The position numbers were made by a program, and so were the translations under genes. This document shows, piece by piece, positions 22,887-31,180 of a DNA stretch of 36,862 nucleotides; positions within the stretch are counted from its first letter, which is position 1; each line of letters begins with the position of its first letter. The notes beneath the pieces are model-generated. The model did not search any database, was not told the DNA's origin, and was given only the letters and a program-made list of their open reading frames with translations. Where the stretch lies: the NCBI GenBank assembly GCA_009694805.1, contig SICM01000024.1:1-36862 (forward strand), in the 5' to 3' direction. This stretch comes from Candidatus Latescibacterota bacterium. GTDB lineage: Bacteria > Latescibacterota > UBA2968 > SICM01.

Positions 22887-23660
22887 TTTCCCCATCAGCC
22901 TCTGCGCGGCCAGGATGGAGAAGACGGCAAAGGCCAGGATGCAGGTGGAGATCGCGTTGATCTCCGGCGTCACCCCGAACTTGATCGAGGAGTAGACCTT
23001 GATCGGCAGCGTGGTCGATCCGACCCCGGCCGTGAAGAAGGCGATCATGAAGTCCTCGAACGACAGGGTGAAGGCCAGCAGGGCCGCGGCCACCACGCCC
23101 GGCATCAGGAGCGGCAGGGTCACCCGAAGGAACGTCTGCGTCCCATCCGCCCCCAGGTCCTGCGCCGCCTCCTCGAGGCGACGGTCGAACCCCTCCAGGC
23201 GGGCCCGGACGACCACCGCCACGAAGGAGATGTCGAACGCCACATGGCCGATGATGATGGAGAACAGGCCGAGGGGGAGGTGAATGAAATGATAGAACAG
23301 CGCCAGGGAGAGGGCCATGACGATGTCCGGGATGACGATGGGGAGGTAGAGGATCTGGTCCAGAAACCTCCGCCCGGGGAAATCGAAGCGGTCCAGCCCG
23401 AAGGCGACCAGCGTGCCGATGACCGTGGACAGCGCCGTGGCGCAGAGTCCCACCACCAGGCTGTTCTGCAGCGCCTGGAGCATCCCGGCGTTGTGGAAGA
23501 ACGACCGGTACCAGTCGAGCGTGAACCCGGACCAGGCCGTCGGGGAACGGGAGGCGCTGAACGAAAAGATCACGATGATGGCGATCGGGGCATAGAGAAA
23601 GAAATAGACGAAGCCGCTGTGGAGGAGCAGCGCCCGTCTCCCCCACCCCCCCCCCTTCAT
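22863..23660 (-). CDS. ABC transporter permease, PotC-like (spermidine/putrescine type)
   Basis: 265 aa inner-membrane permease with six hydrophobic segments. The ATPase-contacting EAA loop is LEEAAQDLGADGTQTFLRVTLPLLMPG (about 182-208), in the usual place between helices 4 and 5. The N-terminal helix YFFLYAPIAIIVIFSFS and ending match the PotC subgroup. ATG start at 23660 overlaps the upstream membrane-protein stop by 4 bp. It pairs with the permease at 24570 and the ATPase at 25522; no periplasmic binding protein is in view, so substrate assignment to polyamines is by family only. The C-terminal residues and stop come from a repeat arm. Confidence 0.9.
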   Translation of the reverse strand: MKGGGWGRRALLLHSGFVYFFLYAPIAIIVIFSFSASRSPTAWSGFTLDWYRSFFHNAGMLQALQNSLVVGLCATALSTVIGTLVAFGLDRFDFPGRRFLDQILYLPIVIPDIVMALSLALFYHFIHLPLGLFSIIIGHVAFDISFVAVVVRARLEGFDRRLEEAAQDLGADGTQTFLRVTLPLLMPGVVAAALLAFTLSFEDFMIAFFTAGVGSTTLPIKVYSSIKFGVTPEINAISTCILAFAVFSILAAQRLMGKEQVQSAK

Positions 23661-24454
23661 GGCTGCGCTCCCTGCTCTGGCTCTCCGCTCTCCATACGCT
23701 CCGCACTTCCTACACGCCCCTGCTCCTCATCCTGCCCATCCCTGTTAAACCCCTCCTCCGCCGCTTCTCCCTTCCGCGCCTTCAGGTCATAATACAGCAG
23801 GACAAGCAGCGCGTATTGAAACGGCGTGGCGACGATCCCCATCAGACCCGACAGCAACCCTCCCATCGTCCCCCTGACCATCATCCGGACGAGCCCGGCG
23901 GGCAGCGCCGCCGCCAGGAGGCCCACCAGGAGCAGGGCCAGCGCCTTCCCTCCGTAGCCCCTCACCAGCCGCTGGCTCCTTTTGAGGGCATTCAGATCCC
24001 GCTTCCCCTCCAGCACCACGGCCACGTCGGCCAGACAGAACCAGACCCAGAAGAGAATCCCGGGCACAATGCCCAGAAGCAACCCCCCGAAGGCGAACCA
24101 GCCCGCGATGAGGTTGACCCAGGCCGTCTCCCACGTCAGCCTCGTCGACGCCCGGTCGAACGCCCGCCCCAGCGAGGTCGGCTCTCCTCGATAGGTATCG
24201 TTCACGGCGGCCAGCAGGGCAGGCACCTGCATGGCGTGGGGGATCAGGCCGATCAGGAAGGCCACCCCCCCGGCGGCCACCAGGGCCAGGTTGTTCAGGA
24301 TCGGCTCCTCCCACGACACCTCGCTCAGGAACGCCCTCCCCAGCGTCGACAGAAACTGCCCGACCAGGGCGATCGCAAAGAAAGTCCCGAACTGCTGGCC
24401 GTACACCTCCAGGGCCATCCCCACAATCCCGCCGAACGTCCGTCGGTCGTCCAT
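23657..24454 (-). CDS. multi-pass membrane protein of unknown function within the ABC cluster
   Basis: 265 aa with about five to six hydrophobic segments (IVGMALEVYGQQFGTFFAIA, NLALVAAGGVAFLIGLI, LIAGWFAFGGLLLGIVPGI, ALALLLVGLLAAALPAGLV, ALLVLLYY). The layout resembles the glycerophosphodiester phosphodiesterase membrane-domain/YciC type of proteins, with VPGILFWVWFCLADVAVVLEG a typical segment; I cannot name a function. A hydrophilic acidic tail follows (GEAAEEGFNRDGQDEEQGRV). ATG at 24454; the stop overlaps the PotC-like start (ATGA), so it is co-translated with the transporter. It is not a normal component of such transporters. Confidence 0.8.
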   Translation of the reverse strand: MDDRRTFGGIVGMALEVYGQQFGTFFAIALVGQFLSTLGRAFLSEVSWEEPILNNLALVAAGGVAFLIGLIPHAMQVPALLAAVNDTYRGEPTSLGRAFDRASTRLTWETAWVNLIAGWFAFGGLLLGIVPGILFWVWFCLADVAVVLEGKRDLNALKRSQRLVRGYGGKALALLLVGLLAAALPAGLVRMMVRGTMGGLLSGLMGIVATPFQYALLVLLYYDLKARKGEAAEEGFNRDGQDEEQGRVGSAERMESGEPEQGAQP

Positions 24455-24482
24455 CGACCCTCCCTCTCCCAAAAAATGTCCC

Positions 24483-24540
24483 GTGCCAAGTGTCACGTGT
24501 CACGTCAAATGCGTAGGGGGTTTACTTGGCACTTGGCACA
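24483..24540. repeat. heptamer element, GTGCCAA / ACTTGGC type
   Basis: The left arm has GTGCCAA, GTGTCAC, GTGTCAC, GTCAAAT words; the right arm ends ACTTGGC, ACTTGGC, ACA. The arms are inverted copies. A second hairpin (GGGGAGGGTGAG with CTCACCTCTCCC, 24552-24580) adjoins it and holds the stop of the upstream permease gene. It is closely similar to 31085-31152. Confidence 0.85.
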
Positions 24541-24569
24541 CTCACTGCGTTGGGGAGGGTGAGGTCGTC

Positions 24570-25415
24570 TCACCTCTCCCGCCTCTCCGCCAGCCGGTTG
24601 AGCGCGAGCATCCCGGCCACACAGACCATCACCGCCAGGGACATCGCCGCCCCGAAGGGCCAGTCCCGCGCCGTCAGAAACTGCGTCTTGATCAGATTGC
24701 CGATCATCGGCGTCCGGGCCCCGCCCAGCAGGTCCGGCGTGACGAACGCCCCCAGCGAGGGGATGAACACCAGCACGCAGCCCGCCACCACCCCGGGCCA
24801 GGTGGCCGGCAGGATCACCTCCCAGAACGTCCGGAAGGCGTTCGCGCCCAGGTCCCGCGCCGCCTCCACCAGAGACCGGTCGAGTTTCTCGATGGAGGCG
24901 TAGAGCGGAAGGACCATGTAGGGCAGATATCCGTAGGCCAGACCCACCGTCACCGCCCCCTCCGTGAACAGCAGTTCCCAGGGATGGTCCGCCAACCCCA
25001 GGCCCATCAGAAGGGCATTCAAGACGCCTTCCGTCCGGAGGATGAACATCCACGCGTACATCCGTATCAGAAAGTCCGTCCAGAAGGGGATGATCACCAG
25101 AACCAGGAGGACCTGGCGGATGCGGGGACGCCGGGAGGCGATGAAATAGGCGAGTGGATAGCCGAGCAGCAGGCAGAGAAGGGTGTTTTCTGCGGCCAGC
25201 CTGAACGACCGGAACCCCACCTGGAGGTAGACGGGGTCGAACAACCGGGCATAGTTCTCAAGCGTCAGCCGGTAGGAGACCCCCCCGTACGTGCCCCGCC
25301 CGCAAAAGCTGTAAAGCACGATCACGCCGAGCGGGGCCAGGAAAAAGACCGTCAGCCAGATCGCCCCCGGTCCCACCGTCACCGCCGCCTTCCAGGAGTC
25401 CATTCTGCGTTCCAT
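24570..25415 (-). CDS. ABC transporter permease, PotB-like (spermidine/putrescine type)
   Basis: 281 aa with six membrane segments, the first at about 15-35 (IWLTVFFLAPLGVIVLYSF). The EAA loop VEAARDLGANAFRTFWEVILP sits near 188-210. Polar segment PFWTDFLIRMYAWMFILR is a PotB subgroup hallmark. It forms the heterodimeric channel with the permease at 22863, driven by the ATPase at 25522. ATG start at 25415. The 105-bp gap to the ATPase gene is filled by a repeat. The TGA stop lies within a hairpin. Confidence 0.9.
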   Translation of the reverse strand: MERRMDSWKAAVTVGPGAIWLTVFFLAPLGVIVLYSFCGRGTYGGVSYRLTLENYARLFDPVYLQVGFRSFRLAAENTLLCLLLGYPLAYFIASRRPRIRQVLLVLVIIPFWTDFLIRMYAWMFILRTEGVLNALLMGLGLADHPWELLFTEGAVTVGLAYGYLPYMVLPLYASIEKLDRSLVEAARDLGANAFRTFWEVILPATWPGVVAGCVLVFIPSLGAFVTPDLLGGARTPMIGNLIKTQFLTARDWPFGAAMSLAVMVCVAGMLALNRLAERRER

Positions 25416-25438
25416 AGGAAAACCCGGCTAACGACAAA

Positions 25439-25530
25439 CGTGAAAACCCGTATCTCGTATCTCGTATCTCGTCCCATCCCCACCTCTTGCGAGATACGCT
25501 TCACGCTTCACGAGATACGTTTCACGTATC
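25439..25530. repeat. heptamer element, CGTGAAG / CGAGATA type (copy 3, reversed)
   Basis: Reading forward: CGTATCT, CGTATCT, CGTATCT words, then a CCCATCCCCACC centre, then CGAGATA- and TTCACGC-type words. The reverse complement aligns with 21818-21889, including the GGGGATGGGACGAGATACG segment. It sits between the ATPase and permease genes and supplies the ATPase TGA stop (GATACGTGA). Confidence 0.9.
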
Positions 25531-26589
25531 TTCAACCACGTGTCCATCCTCCGCCGACCAGCCCACGAACACCCGATCTCCCACCGCGTGCCGCACACCG
25601 CCGTTCCCGGTGGTGAAGCAGAGGAGATCCTTCCCGCCTACGTCCACGACGTAAAAGATGCCCGACCCCACGTAGGTCACATCGCGCACGGCCCCTTCAA
25701 AGGCGTGGTCGACGCCGGCCAGGGTCTCTGTCCCGATCCGCACCCGCTCCGGCCTCACCACGATGCACGCGCGCTCCTGCATCGTCCCGGAGGCTGCCGA
25801 AGCCCGCACCCCACCGGCCTCCACGACGATCCTCCCGTCCTCCCGCGCCACCACCCGCCCTTCAAACGGGTTGGACAGCCCGATGAAATCGGCCACGAAC
25901 CGGGTGGCAGGACGCTCGTAGACCTCCGATGGAGAACCCACCTGCTCGATCCGGCCCCCCTGCACCACGGCGATGCGGTCCGAGATCGACATCGCCTCCT
26001 CCTGGTCGTGCGTGACAAACAGAAAGGTGATGCCCACCCGCCGCTGGATGTCCTTGAGTTCCCGCTGCATCTGCCGGCGCAGCTTCATGTCCAGGGCCCC
26101 CAGAGGCTCGTCCAGCAGCAGCACCGCGGGCCGGTTGACCAGGGCGCGGGCCAGGGCCACACGCTGCTGCTGTCCACCCGACAGTTCGCGCGGCTTGCGC
26201 CCCTCGTAGCCCGACATCTGGATCAGGTCCAGGGCCTCCTCCACCCGGCGGCGCACCTCCGCCTCCGCCGTCTTCTTCATCCGCAGGCCGAAGGCCACGT
26301 TGTCGAACACCGACATGTGCGGGAACAGGGCATAGCTCTGGAAGACCGTGTTCACGTCCCGCCGGTGGGCCGGGACCTCCTCGATGTGCGCCCCCCGCAG
26401 CAGGATGGCCCCGGATGTCGGCGCCTCCAGGCCAGCGATCATCCTCAGGATCGTCGTCTTGCCGCATCCGCTCGGACCGAGCAGGGCGAAGAACTCCCCC
26501 CGCTCCACCTGCAACGAGACCCCGTCCACCGCCGTCACGGTCCCGAAACGTTTGGTCACCTCCACGAGTTCAACGTCGACTTCGGCCAT
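25522..26589 (-). CDS. ABC transporter ATP-binding protein, PotA-like
   Basis: 355 aa. Walker A GPSGCGKT at 38-45, Q-loop in VFQSYALFPHMSVFDN, signature LSGGQQQR at 136-143, Walker B VLLLDEP with Glu161, and switch His194 in FVTHDQEEAM. A C-terminal TOBE-like beta domain (about 275-355) is typical of the spermidine/putrescine and iron subfamilies. Start chosen at ATG 26589 (MAEVDVELVEV); an open frame extends upstream into the preceding gene but lacks family similarity. It energises the two permeases downstream. It starts 7 bp after the LRV lipoprotein stop, so probably in the same transcript. Confidence 0.94.
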   Translation of the reverse strand: MAEVDVELVEVTKRFGTVTAVDGVSLQVERGEFFALLGPSGCGKTTILRMIAGLEAPTSGAILLRGAHIEEVPAHRRDVNTVFQSYALFPHMSVFDNVAFGLRMKKTAEAEVRRRVEEALDLIQMSGYEGRKPRELSGGQQQRVALARALVNRPAVLLLDEPLGALDMKLRRQMQRELKDIQRRVGITFLFVTHDQEEAMSISDRIAVVQGGRIEQVGSPSEVYERPATRFVADFIGLSNPFEGRVVAREDGRIVVEAGGVRASAASGTMQERACIVVRPERVRIGTETLAGVDHAFEGAVRDVTYVGSGIFYVVDVGGKDLLCFTTGNGGVRHAVGDRVFVGWSAEDGHVVEDT

Positions 26590-26596
26590 AAAAAGA

Positions 26597-27521
26597 CTAC
26601 CGCTCCAGGTCTTCCTCGATCTCCTTTCGCAGGATCTTCGCCAGCCGTCCCCGCGCCATCCGGCTGATGTCCTGGTCCGGGTCGTAGGAGAGTTTCTCAA
26701 GGGCCTTCTTCGGCGTGTTGGTGTTCACCGACACGGCCCGACGCACCACGGCCATAGAGTCGGCGGCGAGTTGCAGGAGCATCAGTTTGGGCGTGTTTCC
26801 GTTGCCCGCCACCTTCTGCCGGGCCACAAAACTGGTGTCCGTGGCCAGGACCGTCAGCGCCCCCTGTGGCGTGCCGGGATTGCCCGCCACCGCCACCTTC
26901 ACCACCTCCACCGTATCCAGCGCCAGCTTCCCCAGGGCCTGCGGCGGCGTGGAGATGTTGCGCGCCACGGCCTGCCGGACCTGCGCATCGGCGTCCCTGG
27001 TCAGATCCGCCAGGACGGGGGGGTTCATGTTGGGGTTGGACGCCGCCCGCCGTCGCACCGGGAGGATGTCCTCCGCCAGCCTCGCCAGGACCTCCGTGGT
27101 CGTGTGAAGGTTGGCCGCCAGACCCATTCGGACGACGATGTCCGTATCCCCCGGCCAGGGCGGGCATAGCCTCGGGAGGGAGGCTGTCGTTGACCGCCAC
27201 GGCCCACCGGACAGACGGGCTCTCGTCCGAGGCCAGAACCACGAGCGTCTCGTAAGGCGTGTAGCGGTTCGATGCCACGTAGAACCGGACGCTCTCGTTC
27301 TCGTCCCCCGCCAGCTTCCGCAGCACGCGGGGGTTCACCGTTCGCTTCGCCCGCGTCTTCTGATCCTCGTTGAGCTCGCGGGACTTCCTCAGGAGCCTCC
27401 GGAACTCCTGGTCATCCACCTTGAGGGAATCGGGGACATCCTGGGCGAGGTTCTGTTCCTTCCGGACGCACCCCAGAATGAAAAAGATGACGCAGAGAAG
27501 ACGAAAAAAATAGATTCGCAT
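26597..27521 (-). CDS. lipoprotein with leucine-rich repeat variant (LRV) repeats, one frameshift
   Basis: A lipoprotein signal is clear: FFRLLCVIFFILGC with lipid-attachment Cys18. After a linker come about eight repeats of 24-26 residues with the pattern VRxAVAxNxxTPxxxLxxLAxD, matching the LRV family of helical repeats, which usually bind proteins. The frame changes at 27148-27152, a run of five Cs: dropping one gives AGDTDIVVRMGLAANLH and continues the repeats to a stop at 26597. The joined protein would be about 307 aa. Periplasmic side, anchored in inner or outer membrane. It is downstream of the C45 peptidase and upstream of the ABC ATPase. The frameshift may be assembly error in the homopolymer. 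Confidence 0.85.
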
Positions 27522-27558
27522 GGTACCCTTTGGCTCTGCATTTCCTGATCGTTGACCC

Positions 27559-28572
27559 CTATCCCAGCAGCCCGAAGTCCACCCGCTCGTACGCCACCTC
27601 GCACGGGTGTCCCGGCGCGACCAGGAGCGTGCGCAGGTCCGGCCGGCAGATGGACGACCAGATCGTCCCCCATCCCTCGCCTCTGTGAAACGCCTCGGCC
27701 TGATGCGCGTGAGTCCCCGAACAGACCTGGTTCTCGTGGTCCGACAGCACGGCCTTCACGACCCCCTCATCCACCCGGCCCCCGTGCGCCCGCAGGGCCT
27801 CCTCCACCCGGACGTAGCGCCGGTGAGACCGTTCGCCCCTTTCGGACGGGTCGGCCCCCCCCACCTCGTGGTTCGTGGCCACGACAAACCCGTCCGCGCC
27901 CCGCCGGACCGTCACCCCGCCCGGCCCCGCCTCCACCACCGCCGCATCTCCGGAGGCGTCGGCGACCAGGTAGGACATGGCGCGCAGATGAGAGACCGAC
28001 GTGAGGACCGCCTCCGCCTCCCGGACCGTCCGGCAGGTGGCCATCATCGCGTCCACGATCAGATTCCACTGAAGTCCGGGCCGACCCGGAGGGCGCCTGG
28101 GCAGCGACGCGATGGCGACGAACAGCCCCTCCCCGTTCAGGGCGTCGGGAAGGCCCGCCCAGTGGTGCGTGTAGCCGAGGGTCGGAAAGGCCCCGGTCTG
28201 GCGGATGCCCCGCACCTCGCACCACTTCAGGTCGCTGTAGACCCAGTCGTAATTCCGCCCCACGATCACCCCGCCACCCCCCGTGACCGGGGGCACGACG
28301 GCGAACATCGTGCACCCCCGCAACACCCCCTCCCGGCGGGCGAAATAGTAGGCCAGGAAGTCCTCCCCCTCCAACCCGGAGGCATCCGCCATCCCGCGAA
28401 AGGTATCCAGCGCCGGCGGAAAGACCCCCTTCGCGACCTCCGCGCAGGCGCGGGCAAACGCCACCTCCTCTGCCGTGGCCCTCGGCACGGGCAACCCCTT
28501 CAGCCCCCGTCCCCGCGCCGCGCCGATCTCATAGGCCGTGCCGGAATGGACCTGGGTGCGTAACATGTTCAC
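27559..28572 (-). CDS. C45-family autoproteolytic acyltransferase/hydrolase
   Basis: 337 aa Ntn-hydrolase of the acyl-CoA:6-aminopenicillanic acid acyltransferase-like (C45) type. Self-cleavage would expose Cys87 in LRGCTMFAV; IVGRNYDWVY is the conserved following segment, with AAVVEAGPGGVTVRR and VATNHEVGG later. Family members cleave or transfer acyl groups on amides; the substrate here is unknown. There is no signal peptide. The start could be GTG 28572 or ATG 28566; GTG overlaps the TPR lipoprotein stop (GTGA). It is co-directional with hprK and the lipoproteins. Confidence 0.87.
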   Translation of the reverse strand: MNMLRTQVHSGTAYEIGAARGRGLKGLPVPRATAEEVAFARACAEVAKGVFPPALDTFRGMADASGLEGEDFLAYYFARREGVLRGCTMFAVVPPVTGGGGVIVGRNYDWVYSDLKWCEVRGIRQTGAFPTLGYTHHWAGLPDALNGEGLFVAIASLPRRPPGRPGLQWNLIVDAMMATCRTVREAEAVLTSVSHLRAMSYLVADASGDAAVVEAGPGGVTVRRGADGFVVATNHEVGGADPSERGERSHRRYVRVEEALRAHGGRVDEGVVKAVLSDHENQVCSGTHAHQAEAFHRGEGWGTIWSSICRPDLRTLLVAPGHPCEVAYERVDFGLLG

Positions 28573-29513
28573 GGACTGCTGTCCGCAGTCAGCTTCTCCT
28601 TCGCATCGCGCATCGCCTTGAGCAGCTCGCGGGCCGGTGGGTTCTGGGGCTCGATCAGGAGGGATTCGTTCAGCGATTTGATAGCCTTTTCGAGGTGGTC
28701 TCTGTCCTTTGAGTCCTGGAAAAGATAGGTATATCCGAGGCCCAGCGCGTGATAGGCCCTGGCCTTCTCGGGTTTTTCCAGCAGGCCCGAGTCGAGCGCC
28801 TCCTGGGCCAGTTTCGTCGTCTTCTCAAAGTCCTTCAGCCAGAAATGATAATAAGCGGCGTAGACCTTGGCCAGCGCGGTCTTGTCATCGGTGCTGGCAT
28901 AGGAGAGGCCGCGCTCCACCGTCGCCAGCGCGTCCGCGTACCGGCCGTATTTGCTCAACATGTTGGCCACCACCAGGGACGACTGGCAGAGGCGATCCCC
29001 CCACTCCCGGTCCTCGGCCTGCGGTCGGAAGTCGTAACGCGACCAGAGCTGGTCCTGTTCCTTCCAGATCGACCCTATCTGTTTCAGGAGGCCTTCGTTG
29101 TGCCACGCGGGATTGGCCACCAGTTGCGCGGCGAAGTCGATCTGGTTGTGATACAGGGTCCCCAGGCGCCGGATGGCAGGGCGGTAATCCGGGGCGATGA
29201 CCAGGACCTCCTGGCAGAATTTGATGACCGCCGAATCCCCCACCACCGTCTCTCCCGTCCGGCGGTAGACCTCCTCCACCCCCGCCAGCTTCTCTGCCCG
29301 GTCGCGGGCCTGCTGTCCCGTGGGGAGGCCGGAGAGAAGGGCCGCCGCCTGCCTGTAGAGGGCGACGGCCTGAGTCAGCGAATCGGGCGTGTCCTCCAGC
29401 AGCCTCGCCCTGGAGACCATCCGCTCCCCCGCCTTCACATCCTCCTTTTTCTCGCATCCCCCTGTCCAGATGAACACGCCTGTTAACAGGATCGCATACC
29501 TGAAGATCTTCAT
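28569..29513 (-). CDS. TPR-containing lipoprotein
   Basis: 314 aa. The signal peptide MKIFRYAILLTGVFIWTGGC has lipobox Cys20. The mature part is helical, with TPR-like repeats near 50-70 and more clearly at 185-300 (AKVYAAYYHFWLKDFEKTTK; ARAYHALGLGYTYLFQDS; LEKAIKSLNESLLIEPQNP). It resembles envelope-anchored TPR scaffold proteins such as TRAP-associated TatT-like lipoproteins; the partner is unknown. The ATG at 29513 lies 4 bp from the hprK stop, and the stop overlaps the C45 start. It is therefore in the hprK operon. Confidence 0.85.
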   Translation of the reverse strand: MKIFRYAILLTGVFIWTGGCEKKEDVKAGERMVSRARLLEDTPDSLTQAVALYRQAAALLSGLPTGQQARDRAEKLAGVEEVYRRTGETVVGDSAVIKFCQEVLVIAPDYRPAIRRLGTLYHNQIDFAAQLVANPAWHNEGLLKQIGSIWKEQDQLWSRYDFRPQAEDREWGDRLCQSSLVVANMLSKYGRYADALATVERGLSYASTDDKTALAKVYAAYYHFWLKDFEKTTKLAQEALDSGLLEKPEKARAYHALGLGYTYLFQDSKDRDHLEKAIKSLNESLLIEPQNPPARELLKAMRDAKEKLTADSSP

Positions 29514-29517
29514 CTTT

Positions 29518-30486
29518 TCACTCCACGTCCGCCCGTATCTGTACTTCCGAGGGTCTTTTTTTCTTCATGTATTCCATCTGCCGCCGGTTGAACTCATTGG
29601 CCGTGTGATAGCCCTGGAGCTTGAGCTGATGGTTCAGGGCGATGGCCTCCGCAATCACGGTGATGTTCTTGCCTGGATAGATCGGGACGGTGACCAGGGG
29701 CACCTCCACGTCCAGGATCGAAGCGTAATGGTCCTCCAGGCCCGTCCGCTCGTAGTCCAGCGAGTCATCCCACTCGACCAGCTTCACGACGATCTCGATC
29801 CGTTTCTGGATCCGGAAGCCCCGGATGCCGAACATGTTCCGCACGTCCAGGATGCCCAGCCCCCGGATCTCGATGAACGTCCGGAGCATCTCCGGGGACG
29901 TGCCGACGAGAATCCCCTGCGTCTTCCGGGAGACGACCACCACGTCATCGGCCACCAGCCGGTGCCCGCGCTCCACCAGGTCGAGCGCCACCTCGCTCTT
30001 GCCGATGGCGCTCCTGCCGATGAACAACAGTCCGATGCCGTTGACATCCACCAGCGAACCGTGCAGCGTCGTCTGGGGCGCGAAGAGGTCATCCATGTAA
30101 AGCGCCAACAGGTGCTGGAACTTCGTCGTGGAGAACCCCGTCTGCAGCAGCGGAATGCCCTTCTGGTCGGCCAGGTCTTTCATGACCGGGGGCGTCTGGT
30201 TGCCGTCGGTGATCACCACGCAGGGGATGTCGAACTGATAGATGATCTCCAGCGCCTCGCGTCGGGCCTGTTCCGTCAGGCCGTCCAGATAGAGCATCTC
30301 GGCGTTCCCGAGGATCTGGACGCGATCGTAGGTGAACACGCCCACGAACCCCATCAGGGCCATGCCGGGGCGGTGGATTTCACTCGATGTGATCAGGCGA
30401 TCCAGCCCGTTGTGCCCCCCCTCCATTTTCAGGGTCAGCTTGCTCCCGAAGGTCTCCACCCACTGGCCAATCGACAGGGTACGCAT
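29518..30486 (-). CDS. hprK: HPr kinase/phosphorylase
   Basis: 322 aa. The P-loop GRSAIGKS is at 157-164, preceded by the conserved His142 (LHGSLVDVNGIG) and followed by the acidic pair ADDVV at 179-183 and family signature EIRGLGILDVRNMFGI (206-221). The N-terminal domain is of normal length. HprK phosphorylates and dephosphorylates a serine of HPr, linking carbon and nitrogen status to regulation; no HPr or other PTS gene is in view. ATG at 30486 has AAGGAGG six bases upstream. The gap to hpf is filled by a 164-bp palindrome. hpf-hprK order matches the classical rpoN-hpf-hprK region of Gram-negatives. Confidence 0.95.
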   Translation of the reverse strand: MRTLSIGQWVETFGSKLTLKMEGGHNGLDRLITSSEIHRPGMALMGFVGVFTYDRVQILGNAEMLYLDGLTEQARREALEIIYQFDIPCVVITDGNQTPPVMKDLADQKGIPLLQTGFSTTKFQHLLALYMDDLFAPQTTLHGSLVDVNGIGLLFIGRSAIGKSEVALDLVERGHRLVADDVVVVSRKTQGILVGTSPEMLRTFIEIRGLGILDVRNMFGIRGFRIQKRIEIVVKLVEWDDSLDYERTGLEDHYASILDVEVPLVTVPIYPGKNITVIAEAIALNHQLKLQGYHTANEFNRRQMEYMKKKRPSEVQIRADVE

Positions 30487-30500
30487 CTCGCGCCTCCTTA

Positions 30501-30664
30501 GAGTCCGTTCGGAAATCCCATCCGGGCTTCGAGCGGCTGCGAAGGCGATGGCCTGCGTTACGCTCAGTCGCCGCATCTACTTGTAAGATGCGCCTCCTTC
30601 GCAAGCCTTGCCCATCGCCTTCTCGCTCGCTCTCGGGCCTCAGAGCGAATTTCCGTACGGACTC
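30501..30664. repeat. 164-bp imperfect palindrome between hpf and hprK
   Basis: The ends GAGTCCGTTCGGAAAT (30501) and ATTTCCGTACGGACTC (to 30664) are inverted; inner arms carry GAAGGCGATGG with CCATCGCCTTC, and the centre GCATCTACTTGTAAGATGC. Beyond the right end the hpf stop TAG follows at once (30665-30667). Size and symmetry resemble a MITE-like or large extragenic palindrome. Confidence 0.75.
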
Positions 30665-30991
30665 CTAAACGGCGGCCCCCGCCGCCTTCTTGATCCCGCC
30701 TCCTCGCCGTTCCCGGAGCTTGTTATGGTGCTTTTTGAGCTGGACCTTGACCCGGTCCATCGCCTCCTCCAGTGCCTGGTACACGCTGCTCCCGCTGCGG
30801 GTCGCCTTGAGCGTGTGCGCGTGGACGTTGACGAGGACCTCCACGGTCCGCATCCGCTTCTCCGCCCCTACGAGGACCTGGCAGTCGATGATTCGGTCAA
30901 AGAATTTCTCCAGCTTTTCCGCCTCTTTCTCGATATGGGATCGCATTTTGTCCGAGACCTCAAAGTGCCTTCCGACGATCTGAACTTTCAC
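30665..30991 (-). CDS. hpf: ribosome hibernation promoting factor (short form)
   Basis: 108 aa HPF/RaiA protein with the conserved fold: MKVQIVGRHFEVSDKMRSHIEKEAEKLEKFF-type start, VEVLVNVHAHTLKATRSGSSVYQALEEAMDRVKVQLKKHHNKL. The C-terminal RRGGGIKKAAGAAV is a basic tail and no long-form domain exists, so it should pair ribosomes as the short HPF or inhibit them. The start is GTG at 30991 with GGGAGGTG upstream. It has a good promoter at 31046-31074. It is the first gene of the minus-strand series with hprK. The stop TAG lies at the edge of the palindrome element. Confidence 0.94.
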   Translation of the reverse strand: MKVQIVGRHFEVSDKMRSHIEKEAEKLEKFFDRIIDCQVLVGAEKRMRTVEVLVNVHAHTLKATRSGSSVYQALEEAMDRVKVQLKKHHNKLRERRGGGIKKAAGAAV

Positions 30992-31045
30992 GGAGCACCT
31001 CCCATTATGAATCCGTTGAACCTACAAAAGTGAATATTTACGAAT

Positions 31046-31074
31046 AATTTACGACCTGTGCGATGGGCTGTCAA
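31046..31074 (-). promoter_or_regulatory. sigma70-type promoter of hpf
   Basis: On the minus strand TTGACA (31069-31074) is separated by exactly 17 bp from TAAATT (31046-31051), in an AT-rich stretch. Transcription would start near 31040, about 48 bases before the hpf GTG. It is the best-matching promoter in the window and probably drives hpf-hprK and the genes beyond. Confidence 0.7.
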
Positions 31075-31084
31075 GAAGTAAAAG

Positions 31085-31152
31085 GCCAAGTGCCAAGTGC
31101 CACGTATCACGTGCCACGTAAAATCGCAGAGGGTTACCTGGCACTTGGCACA
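31085..31152. repeat. heptamer element, GTGCCAA / ACTTGGC type (copy 2)
   Basis: The left arm has GTGCCAA, GTGCCAC, GTATCAC, GTGCCAC, GTAAAAT words; the right arm is CTGGCACTTGGCACA, its inverted partner. It closely resembles 24483-24540, including the G-rich flank after the right arm. It lies between the ceramidase-like gene and the hpf promoter. Confidence 0.88.
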
Positions 31153-31180
31153 TGACGCGGGGGAGGGGATGGGGGGCTGC

